A stretch of 64,000 nt of DNA from an uncultured Oscillospiraceae bacterium (GCA_958448395.1 CAUDDP010000001.1:1-64000), one strand, 5' to 3'. Numbered from the stretch's first letter, positions 25,641 through 35,432 are shown. Made by a program: numbers and translations. The notes: generated from the letters alone by a model not told the origin.

Positions 25641-25800
25641 TGTATAAAACTGTCCCAATTCGACAGGAATTTCTCAATGATGCAGAAAGCAATTTCTGGA
25701 ACCTGCATTGAAAACGGAATAGCATCCGGCTTCGCCCTGTCTATCCTGTCCGATAGCTCATTCTGCGTAAACGAAGCCGGAATCATTCCTTTTTCCGACA
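25641..25800 (-). ncRNA. Candidate structured leader RNA of the PBP-mur genes
   Basis: Read on the minus strand, GGAAT (25785-25789), a 3-nt loop and TCCGGCTTCG (25772-25781) pair with CGAAGCCGGA (25725-25734), a 4-nt loop and ATTCC (25716-25720). Inside is a CTATC/GATAG hairpin (25741-25756). Downstream come a CAGAAA/TTTCTG hairpin (25683-25698) and a CTGTC/GACAG hairpin (25650-25666). I do not recognise a known riboswitch class. The 25801-25961 remainder holds only AT-rich sequence with a possible -10 box. Confidence 0.5.
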
Positions 25801-25961
25801 CCCGATTTCGTATCTCTTTCTTTGTCTTTTATACTAACGGCGAGTTTTATATATATATCATGCAACAAAATGCTGCACCGCCGATAGTAGCAAAATAAAT
25901 TATGTTTCAGACCTTTTCACCCGTCTCTTCTAAACAGGATTTCTATCCAACTATATGCATA

Positions 25962-26432
25962 TTAACCTCTTAAATATGCAATAAGGTCATTAAATTTTCG
26001 CTTAATCCGAACAAAAATATTCTGATCGGGTTCTTCTACAATGACCTCATCCTCCGTCTGAATCTGGATGTATTGAATCTGATCGCGATTCAGCTTTTGT
26101 AATCCGAGTCGCTCCTCAGCGTATTCTTTAATATTCCGAATGGAAGCCTGTCCTTCTAACTCCGTTTGCATTCTCACATTTTCACTCCGCAAATCTTTCA
26201 ACTTACTTTCTTCTGCGGAAATCTGGGAATAAACCTCATTCAACTGCACGTAACTGTTAATCACCAAAGAAAACAACATCAAGGACAAAATACCGCCGAT
26301 CATGATTTTTGCCAGTGTACCCCGTTTTCCGGCTTCAATGTAAAAGAGCTTCCGTCGTGGTCGTTCATCGACCATTTCATCTTCTTTCTCTTCCCATTCT
26401 TCTGCCTGTACGGTTTCATCTGTTTCCTTCAT
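25962..26432 (-). CDS. ftsL: FtsL-like septum protein
   Basis: This small bitopic protein (156 residues) has an acidic and then basic cytoplasmic start and one transmembrane helix at about residues 42-62. An extracellular coiled coil (about 68-105) of the DivIC/FtsL type follows. Its position between rsmH and the class B PBP identifies it as FtsL despite the weak sequence conservation of the family. The ATG at 26432 has AAAGGAG 11 bases upstream; a GTG at 26444 is less likely. It overlaps the end of rsmH. Confidence 0.8.
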   Translation of the reverse strand: MKETDETVQAEEWEEKEDEMVDERPRRKLFYIEAGKRGTLAKIMIGGILSLMLFSLVINSYVQLNEVYSQISAEESKLKDLRSENVRMQTELEGQASIRNIKEYAEERLGLQKLNRDQIQYIQIQTEDEVIVEEPDQNIFVRIKRKFNDLIAYLRG

Positions 26433-27363
26433 CAATCGACGCACTCCTTTCCATCACACGCAATTTTGCACTTCGACTCCTTCGGTTCTGCTCCAACTCT
26501 GCTTCTGTTGCAACAATTGGCTTCCGATTGACCAACCTTCCCTGCGGCACTTTGCCACACACACATTTCGGAAAATCGGGCGGGCAAATACAGCCCTGAC
26601 ACCATTTTGAAAACTGTTGCTTCACCATTCGATCCTCCAGTGAATGAAATGTAATTACTGCCAATCGTCCGCCTGGTTTCAAACAAGAAAATGCAACTGT
26701 CAAGGCACGTTCTAAGTGGGAAAATTCATCATTTACAGCAATTCGAATGGCCTGAAATGTTTGTTTACACGGATTTTTCGCACGACGTATTCGTTGCGGC
26801 ACACTACGCTTGACAATTTCCGCCAATTGCAATGTTGTCGTAATCGGCTGCACCTGTCTTGCCTGACAAATGTTTCTGGCAATCACACGTGCAAACGATT
26901 CCTCACCGTAAGCAAATAAAATTCTAGTAATTTCCTCCTGCGACCAATTGTTAACCAAATCAGCTGCGGTCATTCCCGACTGACTCATTCTCATATCCAA
27001 TGGTGCATCCGTATGATAGGAAAAGCCACGCTCATCTGTATCCAACTGATGAGAAGAAACGCCAAGATCCAACAAAACACCGTCTACTGCCGATATTTCC
27101 AGCTGTTGTAACACCTGTGCCATTTCATCGTAATTGGCATGAACAACCGTTGCCGGATAGGGAGACAACCGTTCCGTTGCAACTGCAACCGCATCCGGAT
27201 CCCGATCCAGACCAATCAATCTTCCCTTGCCATGCAACTGTTTTGCAATTTCACAAGCATGACCAGCTCCACCAACCGTACCATCCACATAAACACCTTC
27301 CGGCTGAATCTGTAAGCCTGCAAGTGTCTCCTGTAAAAGCACGGGAATATGCTGAAATGTCAT
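26416..27363 (-). CDS. rsmH: 16S rRNA (cytosine1402-N4)-methyltransferase RsmH
   Basis: This 315-residue enzyme (formerly MraW) has FQHIPVLLQETL at the start, DGTVGGAGHA near residue 28, GLDRDPDAV near 52 and LDLGVSSHQLD near 100. ENP-like RRAKNPCKQTFQAIRI lies near 205 and TFHSLEDR near 240. ATG 27363 is preceded by a G-rich site and gives the usual N-terminus. ATG 27378 overlaps the mraZ stop (TAATG) and could allow coupling. Confidence 0.92.
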   Translation of the reverse strand: MTFQHIPVLLQETLAGLQIQPEGVYVDGTVGGAGHACEIAKQLHGKGRLIGLDRDPDAVAVATERLSPYPATVVHANYDEMAQVLQQLEISAVDGVLLDLGVSSHQLDTDERGFSYHTDAPLDMRMSQSGMTAADLVNNWSQEEITRILFAYGEESFARVIARNICQARQVQPITTTLQLAEIVKRSVPQRIRRAKNPCKQTFQAIRIAVNDEFSHLERALTVAFSCLKPGGRLAVITFHSLEDRMVKQQFSKWCQGCICPPDFPKCVCGKVPQGRLVNRKPIVATEAELEQNRRSRSAKLRVMERSASIDEGNR

Positions 27364-27377
27364 AATACCCCCCCACA

Positions 27378-27818
27378 TTAGAAACCAAGTGCATCAAGAA
27401 CAGACATCATTTCATCCAAGTTTACTGCTGCATTGGCAGCTTCCCAACTGATTCGATCCCAGATTTCTGCCTTATTATTGGCACCAATGACAACAACATC
27501 CTTCTCAAGACCTGCGAACTGTCGCAAATCCTGCGGAAGTAAGATACGTCCCTGCTTATCCGGAACGACTTCACCGGCACCAGAAAATAACCATCGTTTA
27601 ATCTGTGCACCCTTGGATTCAGGAATCGCAGCCACTTTTTGTGCCAGCCGTTCCCATTCTGCCGCAGAATACACCGTCAGACAATGTGCATCCAGTCCTT
27701 TTGTCACATAAAACGGACTACCGAGCTGTTCCCGCAGCTTAGTTGGAAAATTCATTCTGCCCTTGGCATCAATGTTATGATAATATGTGCCAATCAGCGA
27801 ATCCAACCTTGCCGCCAC
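27378..27818 (-). CDS. mraZ: MraZ, AbrB-like regulator of the dcw cluster
   Basis: A 146-residue protein with two SpoVT/AbrB-like halves, each showing the D-x-K/Q-GR element (DAKGRMNFP near residue 17, DKQGRILLP near 87). MraZ binds repeated TGGGN-type boxes upstream of its own gene. The apparent start is GTG 27818 after TAGGA, giving a few more N-terminal residues than the usual start at the IGTYYHN region. It is first in the dcw transcript. Confidence 0.9.
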   Translation of the reverse strand: MAARLDSLIGTYYHNIDAKGRMNFPTKLREQLGSPFYVTKGLDAHCLTVYSAAEWERLAQKVAAIPESKGAQIKRWLFSGAGEVVPDKQGRILLPQDLRQFAGLEKDVVVIGANNKAEIWDRISWEAANAAVNLDEMMSVLDALGF

Positions 27819-27853
27819 CCTTCTGTCCTAAAATAGGGAAAAGGTAGGAAAGG

Positions 27854-27882
27854 TCACCCACAAAAGGGGAAACTTCCCCACA
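27854..27882 (-). promoter_or_regulatory. Candidate MraZ operator
   Basis: On the minus strand, GTGGGGA and GTGGGTGA stand about two helical turns apart just downstream of the dcw promoter, resembling MraZ TGGGN repeats. A GGGGAA-AC-TTCCCC palindrome (27866-27879) overlaps them. Confidence 0.5.
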
Positions 27883-27899
27883 TTTCACCGCATGTTATC

Positions 27900-27928
27900 A
27901 TTATACACGATTCGAACAAAAAAATCAA
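27900..27928 (-). promoter_or_regulatory. dcw cluster promoter upstream of mraZ
   Basis: TTGATT (27923-27928) and TATAAT (27900-27905) on the minus strand are 17 bases apart, about 80 bases before the mraZ start. Confidence 0.75.
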
Positions 27929-28025
27929 TAAGAGAACGATGGAAAAGAGCAAAAAAAATAGAATCAAAAAGACGTATTTTTTGTGCAATTTATACAAGCC
28001 CTGTTATATCTTCAAAAAATAAACA

Positions 28026-28061
28026 AAAAAGGAGAACAAGCAAATGCCCATTCTCCTTTTT
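28026..28061 (-). terminator. tuf terminator
   Basis: Symmetrical arms AAAAAGGAGAA (28026-28036) and TTCTCCTTTTT (28051-28061) form an 11-bp stem that ends in T runs in both directions. It lies 37 bases past the tuf stop. Confidence 0.85.
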
Positions 28062-28097
28062 CCATGCAAAAAGTTTGCAAATTATCACATATTACGA

Positions 28098-29297
28098 TTA
28101 TTCAATCACAGCAGTTACAACGCCGGAACCAACGGTTCTACCACCCTCACGGATAGCGAAACGCAGACCTTCTTCGATAGCGATCGGAGCGATCAGTTCA
28201 ACGGTCATTTCAACGTTGTCACCCGGTGTGCACATTTCAACATCAGCCGGCAGTGTGATGATACCAGTTACGTCAGTTGTTCTGAAATAGAACTGCGGTC
28301 TGTAGTTGTTGAAGAACGGTGTATGACGGCCGCCTTCTTCCTTCTTCAGAACGTAAACCTGACCCTTAAACTTGGTGTGCGGATGAATAGAACCCGGCTT
28401 ACAGAGAACCTGTCCTCTTTCAACCTGCTGTCTGGTAATACCACGCAGCAAAGCACCGATGTTATCACCAGCTTCTGCGAAGTCCAGAGTCTTTCTGAAC
28501 ATTTCGATACCAGTTACAACAGTAGACAGCTTTTCAGTGGACAGACCAACGATTTCAACTGTTTCGTTGACATTCAGCTTTCCTCTTTCTACACGACCAG
28601 TAACAACAGTACCACGACCAGAAATGGTCATTGTATCTTCGATCGGCATCAGGAATGGCTTTGCATCATCACGTTCCGGAGTTGGGATGTAGTTATCAAC
28701 AGCTTCCATCAATTCCAGAATTGGCTTGTAAGCTTCATTGGACAGATCATCCGGAGCTTCCAGAGCTGCCAAAGCAGAACCAGTAATAACCGGAATATCA
28801 TCGCCCGGGAATTCATATTCAGACAGTGTCTCACGAATATCCATTTCAACCAGTTCGAGCAGTTCTTCGTCGTCAACCTGGTCAGCCTTGTTCATAAATA
28901 CAACAATTGCCGGTACACCTACCTGACGAGCCAGCAAGATGTGTTCCTTAGTCTGTGCCATCGGGCCATCAGAAGCAGCAACTACCAAGATTGCACCATC
29001 CATCTGTGCAGCACCAGTAATCATGTTCTTTACATAGTCAGCGTGTCCAGGGCAGTCAACGTGTGCATAGTGACGTGCATCTGTTTCATATTCAACGTGA
29101 GCAGTATTGATTGTGATACCACGTTCTCTTTCTTCCGGAGCCTTATCGATCATATCGTAAGCTTCGTACTGAGCCTGACCCTTCAGTGCCAAAGTCTTGG
29201 TAATAGCAGCGGTCAAAGTAGTCTTACCGTGGTCAACGTGACCAATTGTACCAATGTTTACATGCGGTTTGTTTCTCTCAAATTTAGCCTTTGCCAT
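28098..29297 (-). CDS. tuf: Elongation factor Tu
   Basis: This GTPase of 399 residues delivers aminoacyl-tRNA to the ribosome. It has G1 GHVDHGKTT at residues 18-26, [21 protein letters not shown] near 81 and NKADQVDD near 136. The C-terminal beta domains II and III are complete. It is the last gene of the str operon (rpsL-rpsG-fusA-tuf) but also has its own promoter in the 136-base gap after fusA, plus an AGGAGG site. Confidence 0.97.
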   Translation of the reverse strand: MAKAKFERNKPHVNIGTIGHVDHGKTTLTAAITKTLALKGQAQYEAYDMIDKAPEERERGITINTAHVEYETDARHYAHVDCPGHADYVKNMITGAAQMDGAILVVAASDGPMAQTKEHILLARQVGVPAIVVFMNKADQVDDEELLELVEMDIRETLSEYEFPGDDIPVITGSALAALEAPDDLSNEAYKPILELMEAVDNYIPTPERDDAKPFLMPIEDTMTISGRGTVVTGRVERGKLNVNETVEIVGLSTEKLSTVVTGIEMFRKTLDFAEAGDNIGALLRGITRQQVERGQVLCKPGSIHPHTKFKGQVYVLKKEEGGRHTPFFNNYRPQFYFRTTDVTGIITLPADVEMCTPGDNVEMTVELIAPIAIEEGLRFAIREGGRTVGSGVVTAVIE

Positions 29298-29352
29298 TGG
29301 AAAAATCCTCCTAAAAATTATTCTTGCTTATGCCGTGATATGTGATAAGATT

Positions 29353-29381
29353 ATTGTACCAGATTTCCAAGAAAAATGCAA
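29353..29381 (-). promoter_or_regulatory. Internal promoter for tuf
   Basis: TTGCAT (29376-29381) and TACAAT (29353-29358) on the minus strand are 17 bases apart. Confidence 0.6.
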
Positions 29382-29433
29382 GCCTTTTTTGAAAAAAATA
29401 CAGATTTTTCTTCTGCACTTTTTACAATGTGCA

Positions 29434-31509
29434 TTACTTCTTTCTGGAAGCCATAATCTTTTCAGCAATATTCTTCGGTACTTCCTGGTAGCTATGCGGC
29501 TCCATCGTGTACTGGCCACGACCCTGTGTATTAGAACGCAGGTCGTTGGTGTAACCGAACATTTCAGACAGCGGCACCAGAGCATCTACCTGTACCGTAC
29601 CAGTTCTGGTCTCCTGACCCTGAATCTGACCACGGCGAGAACTGAGGTCACCGATTACCGTACCAACATATTCATCCGGTACAATAACAGAAACCTTCAT
29701 AATTGGTTCCATCAAAACCGGCTGTGCCTGTCGCATTGCTTCCTTAAATGCGATAGAACCAGCGATCTTAAATGCCATTTCAGAAGAGTCAACTTCGTGG
29801 TAAGAACCATCATACAGTTCTACAGAAACATCAACTACCTGATAACCAGCCAGAATACCAGCCTGCATTGCTCCCTGGATACCAGCGTCAACAGCCGGAA
29901 TATATTCCTTCGGAATCGAACCGCCGACAATCTTGTTGATGAATTCGTAGCCCTTACCGGATTCGTTCGGCTTCACACGGATCTTAACGTGACCGTACTG
30001 ACCACTACCACCGGACTGCTTCTTATACTTATAATCCACATCGGCATTGCCCTTAATAGTTTCCTTATAGGATACCTGCGGAGCACCGACATTTGCTTCT
30101 ACCTTAAATTCCCGCAGCAGACGGTCTACAATAATATCCAAATGCAACTCGCCCATACCTGCGATGATAGTCTGACCTGTTTCTTCGTCTGTATAGGTCT
30201 TGAAAGTTGGGTCTTCTTCTGCCAGCTTTGCCAGAGCAATGCCCATCTTTTCCTGACCAGCCTTGGTCTTCGGTTCAATTGCAAGCTGAATAACCGGTTC
30301 TGGGAATTCCATGGATTCCAGAATAATTGGATGCTTTTCATCACAGAGTGTATCACCGGTTGTGGTATTCTTCAGACCAACCGCAGCAGCAATATCGCCA
30401 GCGTAAACGTTTTCGATATCCTTTCTGTGATTGGAGTGCATCTGTAGGATACGACCCATTCTCTCTCTGTTATCCTTGGTGGCATTCAATACAGTAGAAC
30501 CTGCTGCTACGACACCAGAATATACACGGAAGAAACACAGCTTACCGACGAACGGGTCTGTTGCAATCTTAAATGCCAGAGCTGCAAACGGCTCTTCATC
30601 AGAAGAATGACGACATTCTTCTTCACCGGTGTCTGGATTTGTACCCTTAATTGCCGGTACATCCAACGGAGACGGCATATAATCAACAATCGCATCCAAC
30701 AGCTTCTGTACGCCCTTATTCTTATAAGAAGTACCGCAAACAACTGGAACCATCGTATTGGCAATGGTAGACTTCCGAATGCAGGCTTTGATTTCATCAA
30801 TGGTGATTTCTTCTTCAGCGAAATACTTTTCCATCAACGCATCATCCTGCTCTGCAACGTGTTCCATCAGAGAAGCATGATATTCCTCAGCCTTTTCCTT
30901 CATATCATCTGGAATTTCTTCCACACGAATATCTTTTCCAAGGTCATCATAATAAACATAGGCCTTCATTTCAACCAAGTCAATAATGCCCTTGAAATCA
31001 CTTTCTGCACCAATCGGCAACTGGATCGGCACAGCATTACACTTCAGTCTTTCGTGCATCATTTCTACAACACGGTAAAAATTTGCACCCATGATGTCCA
31101 TCTTATTGACATACGCCATTCTCGGAACCTGATACTTGTCAGCCTGTCTCCAAACGGTTTCAGACTGCGGTTCTACGCCGCCCTTTGCACAGAATACGGT
31201 AACAGAACCATCCAGTACACGCAGAGAACGTTCTACTTCTACTGTAAAGTCAACGTGTCCCGGTGTATCAATGATATTGATTCTGTGGCCGCCCCAATAT
31301 GCAGTGGTTGCAGCGGAGGTAATTGTAATACCTCTTTCCTTTTCCTGTTCCATCCAGTCCATTGTCGATGCACCCTCGTGGGTTTCACCAATTTTATGGT
31401 TAATACCGGTATAGAACAAGATACGCTCCGTGGTGGTTGTCTTACCGGCGTCAATGTGTGCCATGATGCCGATATTTCTTGTGTTTTCCAGGGAACAATC
31501 TCTTGCCAT
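29434..31509 (-). CDS. fusA: Elongation factor G
   Basis: This translocation GTPase of 691 residues has G1 [13 protein letters not shown] near residue 17 and the DTPGHVDF motif near 80. [10 protein letters not shown] lies near 134, and full-length domains II-V include the decoding-tip region near residue 500. It follows rpsG by 36 bases in the str operon and has an AGGAGG site. Confidence 0.97.
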   Translation of the reverse strand: MARDCSLENTRNIGIMAHIDAGKTTTTERILFYTGINHKIGETHEGASTMDWMEQEKERGITITSAATTAYWGGHRINIIDTPGHVDFTVEVERSLRVLDGSVTVFCAKGGVEPQSETVWRQADKYQVPRMAYVNKMDIMGANFYRVVEMMHERLKCNAVPIQLPIGAESDFKGIIDLVEMKAYVYYDDLGKDIRVEEIPDDMKEKAEEYHASLMEHVAEQDDALMEKYFAEEEITIDEIKACIRKSTIANTMVPVVCGTSYKNKGVQKLLDAIVDYMPSPLDVPAIKGTNPDTGEEECRHSSDEEPFAALAFKIATDPFVGKLCFFRVYSGVVAAGSTVLNATKDNRERMGRILQMHSNHRKDIENVYAGDIAAAVGLKNTTTGDTLCDEKHPIILESMEFPEPVIQLAIEPKTKAGQEKMGIALAKLAEEDPTFKTYTDEETGQTIIAGMGELHLDIIVDRLLREFKVEANVGAPQVSYKETIKGNADVDYKYKKQSGGSGQYGHVKIRVKPNESGKGYEFINKIVGGSIPKEYIPAVDAGIQGAMQAGILAGYQVVDVSVELYDGSYHEVDSSEMAFKIAGSIAFKEAMRQAQPVLMEPIMKVSVIVPDEYVGTVIGDLSSRRGQIQGQETRTGTVQVDALVPLSEMFGYTNDLRSNTQGRGQYTMEPHSYQEVPKNIAEKIMASRKK

Positions 31510-31545
31510 AGTAATCCTCCTATTTCTCTTACAAAGGCAGTGTGA

Positions 31546-32016
31546 TTACCAACGATAGTGTGCAAACGCTTTGTTTGCTTCTGCCATCTTATGGGTATCG
31601 TCACGCTTCTTGCATGCACCGCCAGTATTATTCAGTGCATCGAGGATTTCTCCTGCAAGACGTTCCTTCATTGTCTTTTCGTTCCGCAGTCTGGCGTACT
31701 TGGTGATCCAACGGAGACCCAATGTCTGCCGACGCTCCGGCCGAACTTCCATCGGAACCTGATACGTAGCACCGCCCATACGGCGAGCCTTTACTTCCAG
31801 CACTGGCATTACATTTTCCATAGCCTGTTCAAACATTTCCAATGCTTCCTTGCCAGTCTTTTCCGAAACGATGTCAAATGCACCGTAAACTATCTTTTGT
31901 GCAACGCCCTTCTTACCGTCAATCATCACATTATTGATCAGACGGGTTACGAGCTTGGATTTGTAAATTGGATCCTCCAGCACGTCACGTTTTGCGATTT
32001 TACCTCTTCTTGGCAT
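31546..32016 (-). CDS. rpsG: 30S ribosomal protein S7
   Basis: This 156-residue primary 16S rRNA-binding protein of the small subunit head starts [13 protein letters not shown]. It contains the conserved [16 protein letters not shown] segment near residue 80 and ends HYRW. It is second in the str operon. The roughly 210-base spacer from rpsL is longer than usual and could hold a translational control site, but I see no clear structure to name. Confidence 0.97.
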   Translation of the reverse strand: MPRRGKIAKRDVLEDPIYKSKLVTRLINNVMIDGKKGVAQKIVYGAFDIVSEKTGKEALEMFEQAMENVMPVLEVKARRMGGATYQVPMEVRPERRQTLGLRWITKYARLRNEKTMKERLAGEILDALNNTGGACKKRDDTHKMAEANKAFAHYRW

Positions 32017-32223
32017 TTTCGCTTCCCTCCTTCACATTATTTGCTTGCTCCCGGCAGTTTCTGCCGTTTTGCGTGAATTCACAGGTACTCGTTCAGGCAA
32101 GTTTATCCCTTGCCGACCGTCAGAAGCCAATGCAGAGGATCGCTGTCCCTTCGGACATCTATATGATCTCCACATGCTTCCTGTGGTAGTTGTAATTCCT
32201 GTTTTCAGTTGATTGGCTCTGGC

Positions 32224-32646
32224 TTACTTCTTGCCAGCCTTCGGTCTCTTTGCACCATACTTGGAACGAGCCTGCATTCTGTTGGCAACGCCCTGTGCAT
32301 CCAGAGTACCTCTGATGATGTGGTAACGAACACCCGGCAGATCCTTAACACGGCCGCCACGGATCAGAACCACGCTGTGTTCCTGCAAGTTATGACCGAT
32401 ACCCGGAATATACGAAGTTACTTCGTAACCGTTTGTCAGCTTTACTCTGGCGATTTTCCGCATTGCAGAGTTCGGCTTCTTCGGTGTAGCAGTACGAACA
32501 GCAGTGCAAACGCCTCTCTTCTGCGGAGAACTCTGGTTTGTTGTTACCTTCTTCTTTGCATTGTAACCCTTTTGCAGAGCCGGTGCAGTGGACTTAACAG
32601 CCTGAACTTTTCTTCCCTTACGGACTAACTGGTTAAACGTTGGCAT
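32224..32646 (-). CDS. rpsL: 30S ribosomal protein S12
   Basis: This 140-residue decoding-centre protein starts [12 protein letters not shown]. It carries the [10 protein letters not shown] segment near residues 54-63, with the lysine linked to streptomycin resistance in other species unchanged (Lys at the PKKPNS motif). [28 protein letters not shown] follows in its usual form (described in two parts: [10 protein letters not shown], then VRYH). It is the first gene of the str operon, with AGGAGG before the ATG. Confidence 0.97.
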   Translation of the reverse strand: MPTFNQLVRKGRKVQAVKSTAPALQKGYNAKKKVTTNQSSPQKRGVCTAVRTATPKKPNSAMRKIARVKLTNGYEVTSYIPGIGHNLQEHSVVLIRGGRVKDLPGVRYHIIRGTLDAQGVANRMQARSKYGAKRPKAGKK

Positions 32647-32703
32647 ATGTTTCCTCCTTTTCTGATTTTACTTTTTTCATGTGGCAATGCCACACAGTTA
32701 ATC

Positions 32704-32732
32704 ATTATAATACGGCAATTCTCCTTTGTCAA
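32704..32732 (-). promoter_or_regulatory. str operon promoter
   Basis: TTGACA (32727-32732) and TATAAT (32704-32709) on the minus strand are 17 bases apart. A TGTGGC/GCCACA hairpin (32680-32694) is found in the short leader before rpsL. Confidence 0.85.
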
Positions 32733-32780
32733 GCTGGTTTTTCAAAAATTAACAAACTTTTTTCATTTTCACCGTATTTT

Positions 32781-34088
32781 TCAAACTTCCAATCCGGCAG
32801 CATGTCTCGCATAATCAGTCAGTACAGAAATGGCATCCTCCACCTGAATACTGCCATCCTGATTATAATCCGCAGCAATTTTCTGTCGGTCAGAGAGCTG
32901 GACTTGCAGCCCGGCACTGCCTCTTGCATAAGCTGTTAAAATCAAAACTGCATCTTCCACCATAAGACTGCCGTCTTCATCCACATCACCGTACAAAACA
33001 GGCAGGTCGACAAACGATCTCTGATAGATATCCGCATAAGTTTTCACAAATCCACTGTCTTCTGATACAATAATCGCCTGCATTGGAACAGTCGTTTCTG
33101 ACTGAAATAAGATACAATTTTCATTTTTCAGCACAATCTGCTGTAAACTATCACAATTCGCAAAAGCATCTTGTCCAATACTATAAACATGCTCCGAGAG
33201 GATCACACTTCTGAGTGCAGTACAGTTTTGAAAAGCCATATCAGCAATAGATTCCACAGAATCCGGCAGCGAAACCTTTTTCAATGCTGCACAACAATAA
33301 AACAAACCAGAACTAACCTCCCGCAGCCCATTTGGCAGACAAACTGTTTGCAGTGCAGTACACTGATAAAATGCCCGTTCTCCAATTTCCGTCACACTGT
33401 CTGGTATTGTAATCTGCTGTAGCTGTTTGCATTCAAAAAAAGTATTTTCACCAATCAACTGTAACCCAAATGGCAGCTGTATTGTCTGCAAATTCCGGCA
33501 GCCCGCAAAGGCATAAGCATTCAGAGAAATCAAAGAATCTGGCATCTGCACGGATTGTATGGTCATATTCTTCTCAAATGTAAAACCGGCAACAATACGC
33601 ACGCCCTCTGGAATCACAACATGCTCTGAAGTGCCTTTGTACGCAATCAAAATCTGATTACCGATAATGACATAGTCCTCCTCTTGTGCCGTTAACCAAG
33701 GGGTATCCGATAAAATTCCCCACCCCACATTCTGTAAAGCAACTGGAATTTGTACAGATTCCAGTCGACTGCAATCCAAAAAAGCATAATTTCCAATTTC
33801 CTGCACCGAATCCGGAAGAACGATAGAACGCAGACGAGTATGATCCAGAAAGGCATAATCTCCAATCTGTGTGACAGCAATGCCATCAATTTCCGATGGA
33901 ATCTGAATTTCCGTAAGGGATGATTTTGCACCAATAATGCAAATCGTATTCTGTTCTGTAATTTCATAATAAATGCCGTCTTCTGTTTGCAGCATTTCTT
34001 CTGCATAAACTGGTGCTATGTTTCCACTATAAAGCCAGCTGCAAATCGTCAGCATAACAGCCACTTCCAGCTGCATGATTTTTTTCAT
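32781..34088 (-). CDS. Secreted leucine-rich-repeat (BspA-type) dockerin protein
   Basis: This 435-residue protein has a signal peptide at about residues 1-30. It contains roughly ten BspA/LRR_5 repeats (about 60-340) of the form LxxIxLPDSVxxIGxxAFxxC. A C-terminal type I dockerin has two calcium loops, DVDEDGSLMVEDA and DYNQDGSIQVEDA. BspA-type repeats mediate protein or cell binding in other bacteria, and the dockerin suggests anchoring to a cohesin scaffold. The start at 34088 follows an AAAGGAA site. A short Cys-containing stretch near 30-60 is unassigned. Confidence 0.85.
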   Translation of the reverse strand: MKKIMQLEVAVMLTICSWLYSGNIAPVYAEEMLQTEDGIYYEITEQNTICIIGAKSSLTEIQIPSEIDGIAVTQIGDYAFLDHTRLRSIVLPDSVQEIGNYAFLDCSRLESVQIPVALQNVGWGILSDTPWLTAQEEDYVIIGNQILIAYKGTSEHVVIPEGVRIVAGFTFEKNMTIQSVQMPDSLISLNAYAFAGCRNLQTIQLPFGLQLIGENTFFECKQLQQITIPDSVTEIGERAFYQCTALQTVCLPNGLREVSSGLFYCCAALKKVSLPDSVESIADMAFQNCTALRSVILSEHVYSIGQDAFANCDSLQQIVLKNENCILFQSETTVPMQAIIVSEDSGFVKTYADIYQRSFVDLPVLYGDVDEDGSLMVEDAVLILTAYARGSAGLQVQLSDRQKIAADYNQDGSIQVEDAISVLTDYARHAAGLEV

Positions 34089-34113
34089 ATTATAAATTCC
34101 TTTTCTGTTTTTA

Positions 34114-34917
34114 TCAACCCGGCAATTGCAGTATATCACAAATAGTTCGTACTACGCCATTTTCTGTGTTGGCTGGTGCAACAAAACGAGCATACTGTTT
34201 TACTGTTTCGCTTGCCTGTGCCATAGCATAACTGTAATATGCCTGTGAGAACATGGAGACATCATTTTGATAGTCACCAAATGCCATGGTTTCCTCTGGT
34301 GTCACATGCAGCATTTGCTGTAACTTTGCAACCGCATTTCCCTTGCTGACACCTTTACACATCATATCCATCCAGACATTGCCGGAAATTACGAGTTCAT
34401 AATCGCTGCCGAACTTACTTTGCAAAGCAGGATACAGAACCTTTTCCGGTCCGTCCATCGCACAGAGTGCAATTTTAATAATTGGATCCGTAATCTGATA
34501 GAGCGTCGAATACGATGCATCCGTAAATTGTACATAGAAGTTGGAAATTTCTTTTTGGAATTGTGCTTTTGCTGTGTTGGGATAATAAATGCTCTTGATG
34601 CCGCATAGTACTGGCACAGCATTCGGCAGCTGCTGACAGATATCCAGTACAGCATGTACAATAGAAAATGGCATACACTGATAAACAGGCGGCTGTCCCG
34701 GAATGCGGACATGTGCTCCATTGTCACAAATCAGCAGCAACGAATCCGTTTTTTCCTGAAACAGTGTCTGCAAAGCCGGATAAGACCGACCACTTGCAAC
34801 AGCAAAGGCAACTTTCTTTTCTGTAAGAACCTGTAAAAGCTGCGGAAATTCTGCTGGCAGCCTTTTTTCGTCATCCAAAAGTGTTCCATCCATATCCGTC
34901 ACAATCAATTTCACCAT
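34114..34917 (-). CDS. HAD-superfamily phosphatase, Cof type
   Basis: This 267-residue haloacid-dehalogenase hydrolase has the nucleophile motif VTDMDGTLLDD at residues 6-16. Motif II is ASGRSYPAL near 41, a lysine sits near 190-195 (CKGVSKGNAV), and the acidic motif IV is GDYQNDVSM near 218. The C2 cap is of the Cof type, which dephosphorylates sugar phosphates or flavin and PLP derivatives. The substrate is not predictable. It may be co-transcribed with the following LRR-dockerin gene, 25 bases away. Confidence 0.85.
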   Translation of the reverse strand: MVKLIVTDMDGTLLDDEKRLPAEFPQLLQVLTEKKVAFAVASGRSYPALQTLFQEKTDSLLLICDNGAHVRIPGQPPVYQCMPFSIVHAVLDICQQLPNAVPVLCGIKSIYYPNTAKAQFQKEISNFYVQFTDASYSTLYQITDPIIKIALCAMDGPEKVLYPALQSKFGSDYELVISGNVWMDMMCKGVSKGNAVAKLQQMLHVTPEETMAFGDYQNDVSMFSQAYYSYAMAQASETVKQYARFVAPANTENGVVRTICDILQLPG

Positions 34918-34951
34918 ATATTTTCAACCTCTTTTCTTTTTTTACAAGAAT

Positions 34952-34980
34952 AGTATAACACAGCTAAAAAAAACAAACAA
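34952..34980 (-). promoter_or_regulatory. Promoter of the HAD phosphatase gene
   Basis: TTGTTT (34975-34980) and TATACT (34952-34957) on the minus strand are 17 bases apart. Confidence 0.5.
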
Positions 34981-35084
34981 GCCTTATTTACAATTTTTCC
35001 GAAAAATCCTCTGCATATTCCTGCTCACAGGAATCAATTTTCAAATGATAGAGTGGATTACCCTGCCGAATGGCAACTGCGGTC

Positions 35085-35420
35085 AAGCTGGCTCAGCTTG
35101 GCGGAGGGTTATTCCCCACAGTGTGGGGAAATGTCCCGAAGGGACAAAAGGGAAGGGCATCCTCTGAACTGGGGACAAGCTGTCCCCCTTGCAGAGAAAA
35201 CGAGTTGGATAAGATAACGAAATAAAGAATAAGCTGCCGCTGTCCGCCCTCTAAAATAACAAAACGATGCAGAATGTAGAAATTTAGAGTGATTTGGCTG
35301 CAAATTTGGACACCGAAACAGGGCGGACAGCGGACACAGGCAGACAGCGTAGCGAATCTGCCGGCGGAAGTGGGATCGTTATCCGTGAGGGAAAATACAA
35401 AATAGATTTGCGTGATTCCT
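35085..35420 (+). repeat. Dispersed palindromic repeat, copy B
   Basis: A run of hairpins occupies most of the gene-free stretch before csoR. They are AAGCTG/CAGCTT at 35085-35099, TTCCCCACA/TGTGGGGAA at 35112-35130, TGTCCC/GGGACA at 35132-35146 and GGGGACA/TGTCCCC at 35171-35187. The 14-bp inverted repeat shared with copy A follows (35237-35250 and 35320-35333). The terminal module from GCCGGCGG (35363) to about 35420 is shared with fragments C and D. It ends just before the csoR promoter. I read no gene here. Confidence 0.8.
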
Positions 35421-35432
35421 GCTGCAACCCAC

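Noticed and set aside
23226..25658. Longest start (TTG 25658) for the PBP gene
   Set aside because: It would place the first 20 codons within the terminator-like hairpin, and it has no ribosome site.
32017..32223. A possible S7-type translational operator between rpsL and rpsG
   Set aside because: The spacer is long, but I could not find a convincing stem or similarity to a known S7 site by eye.
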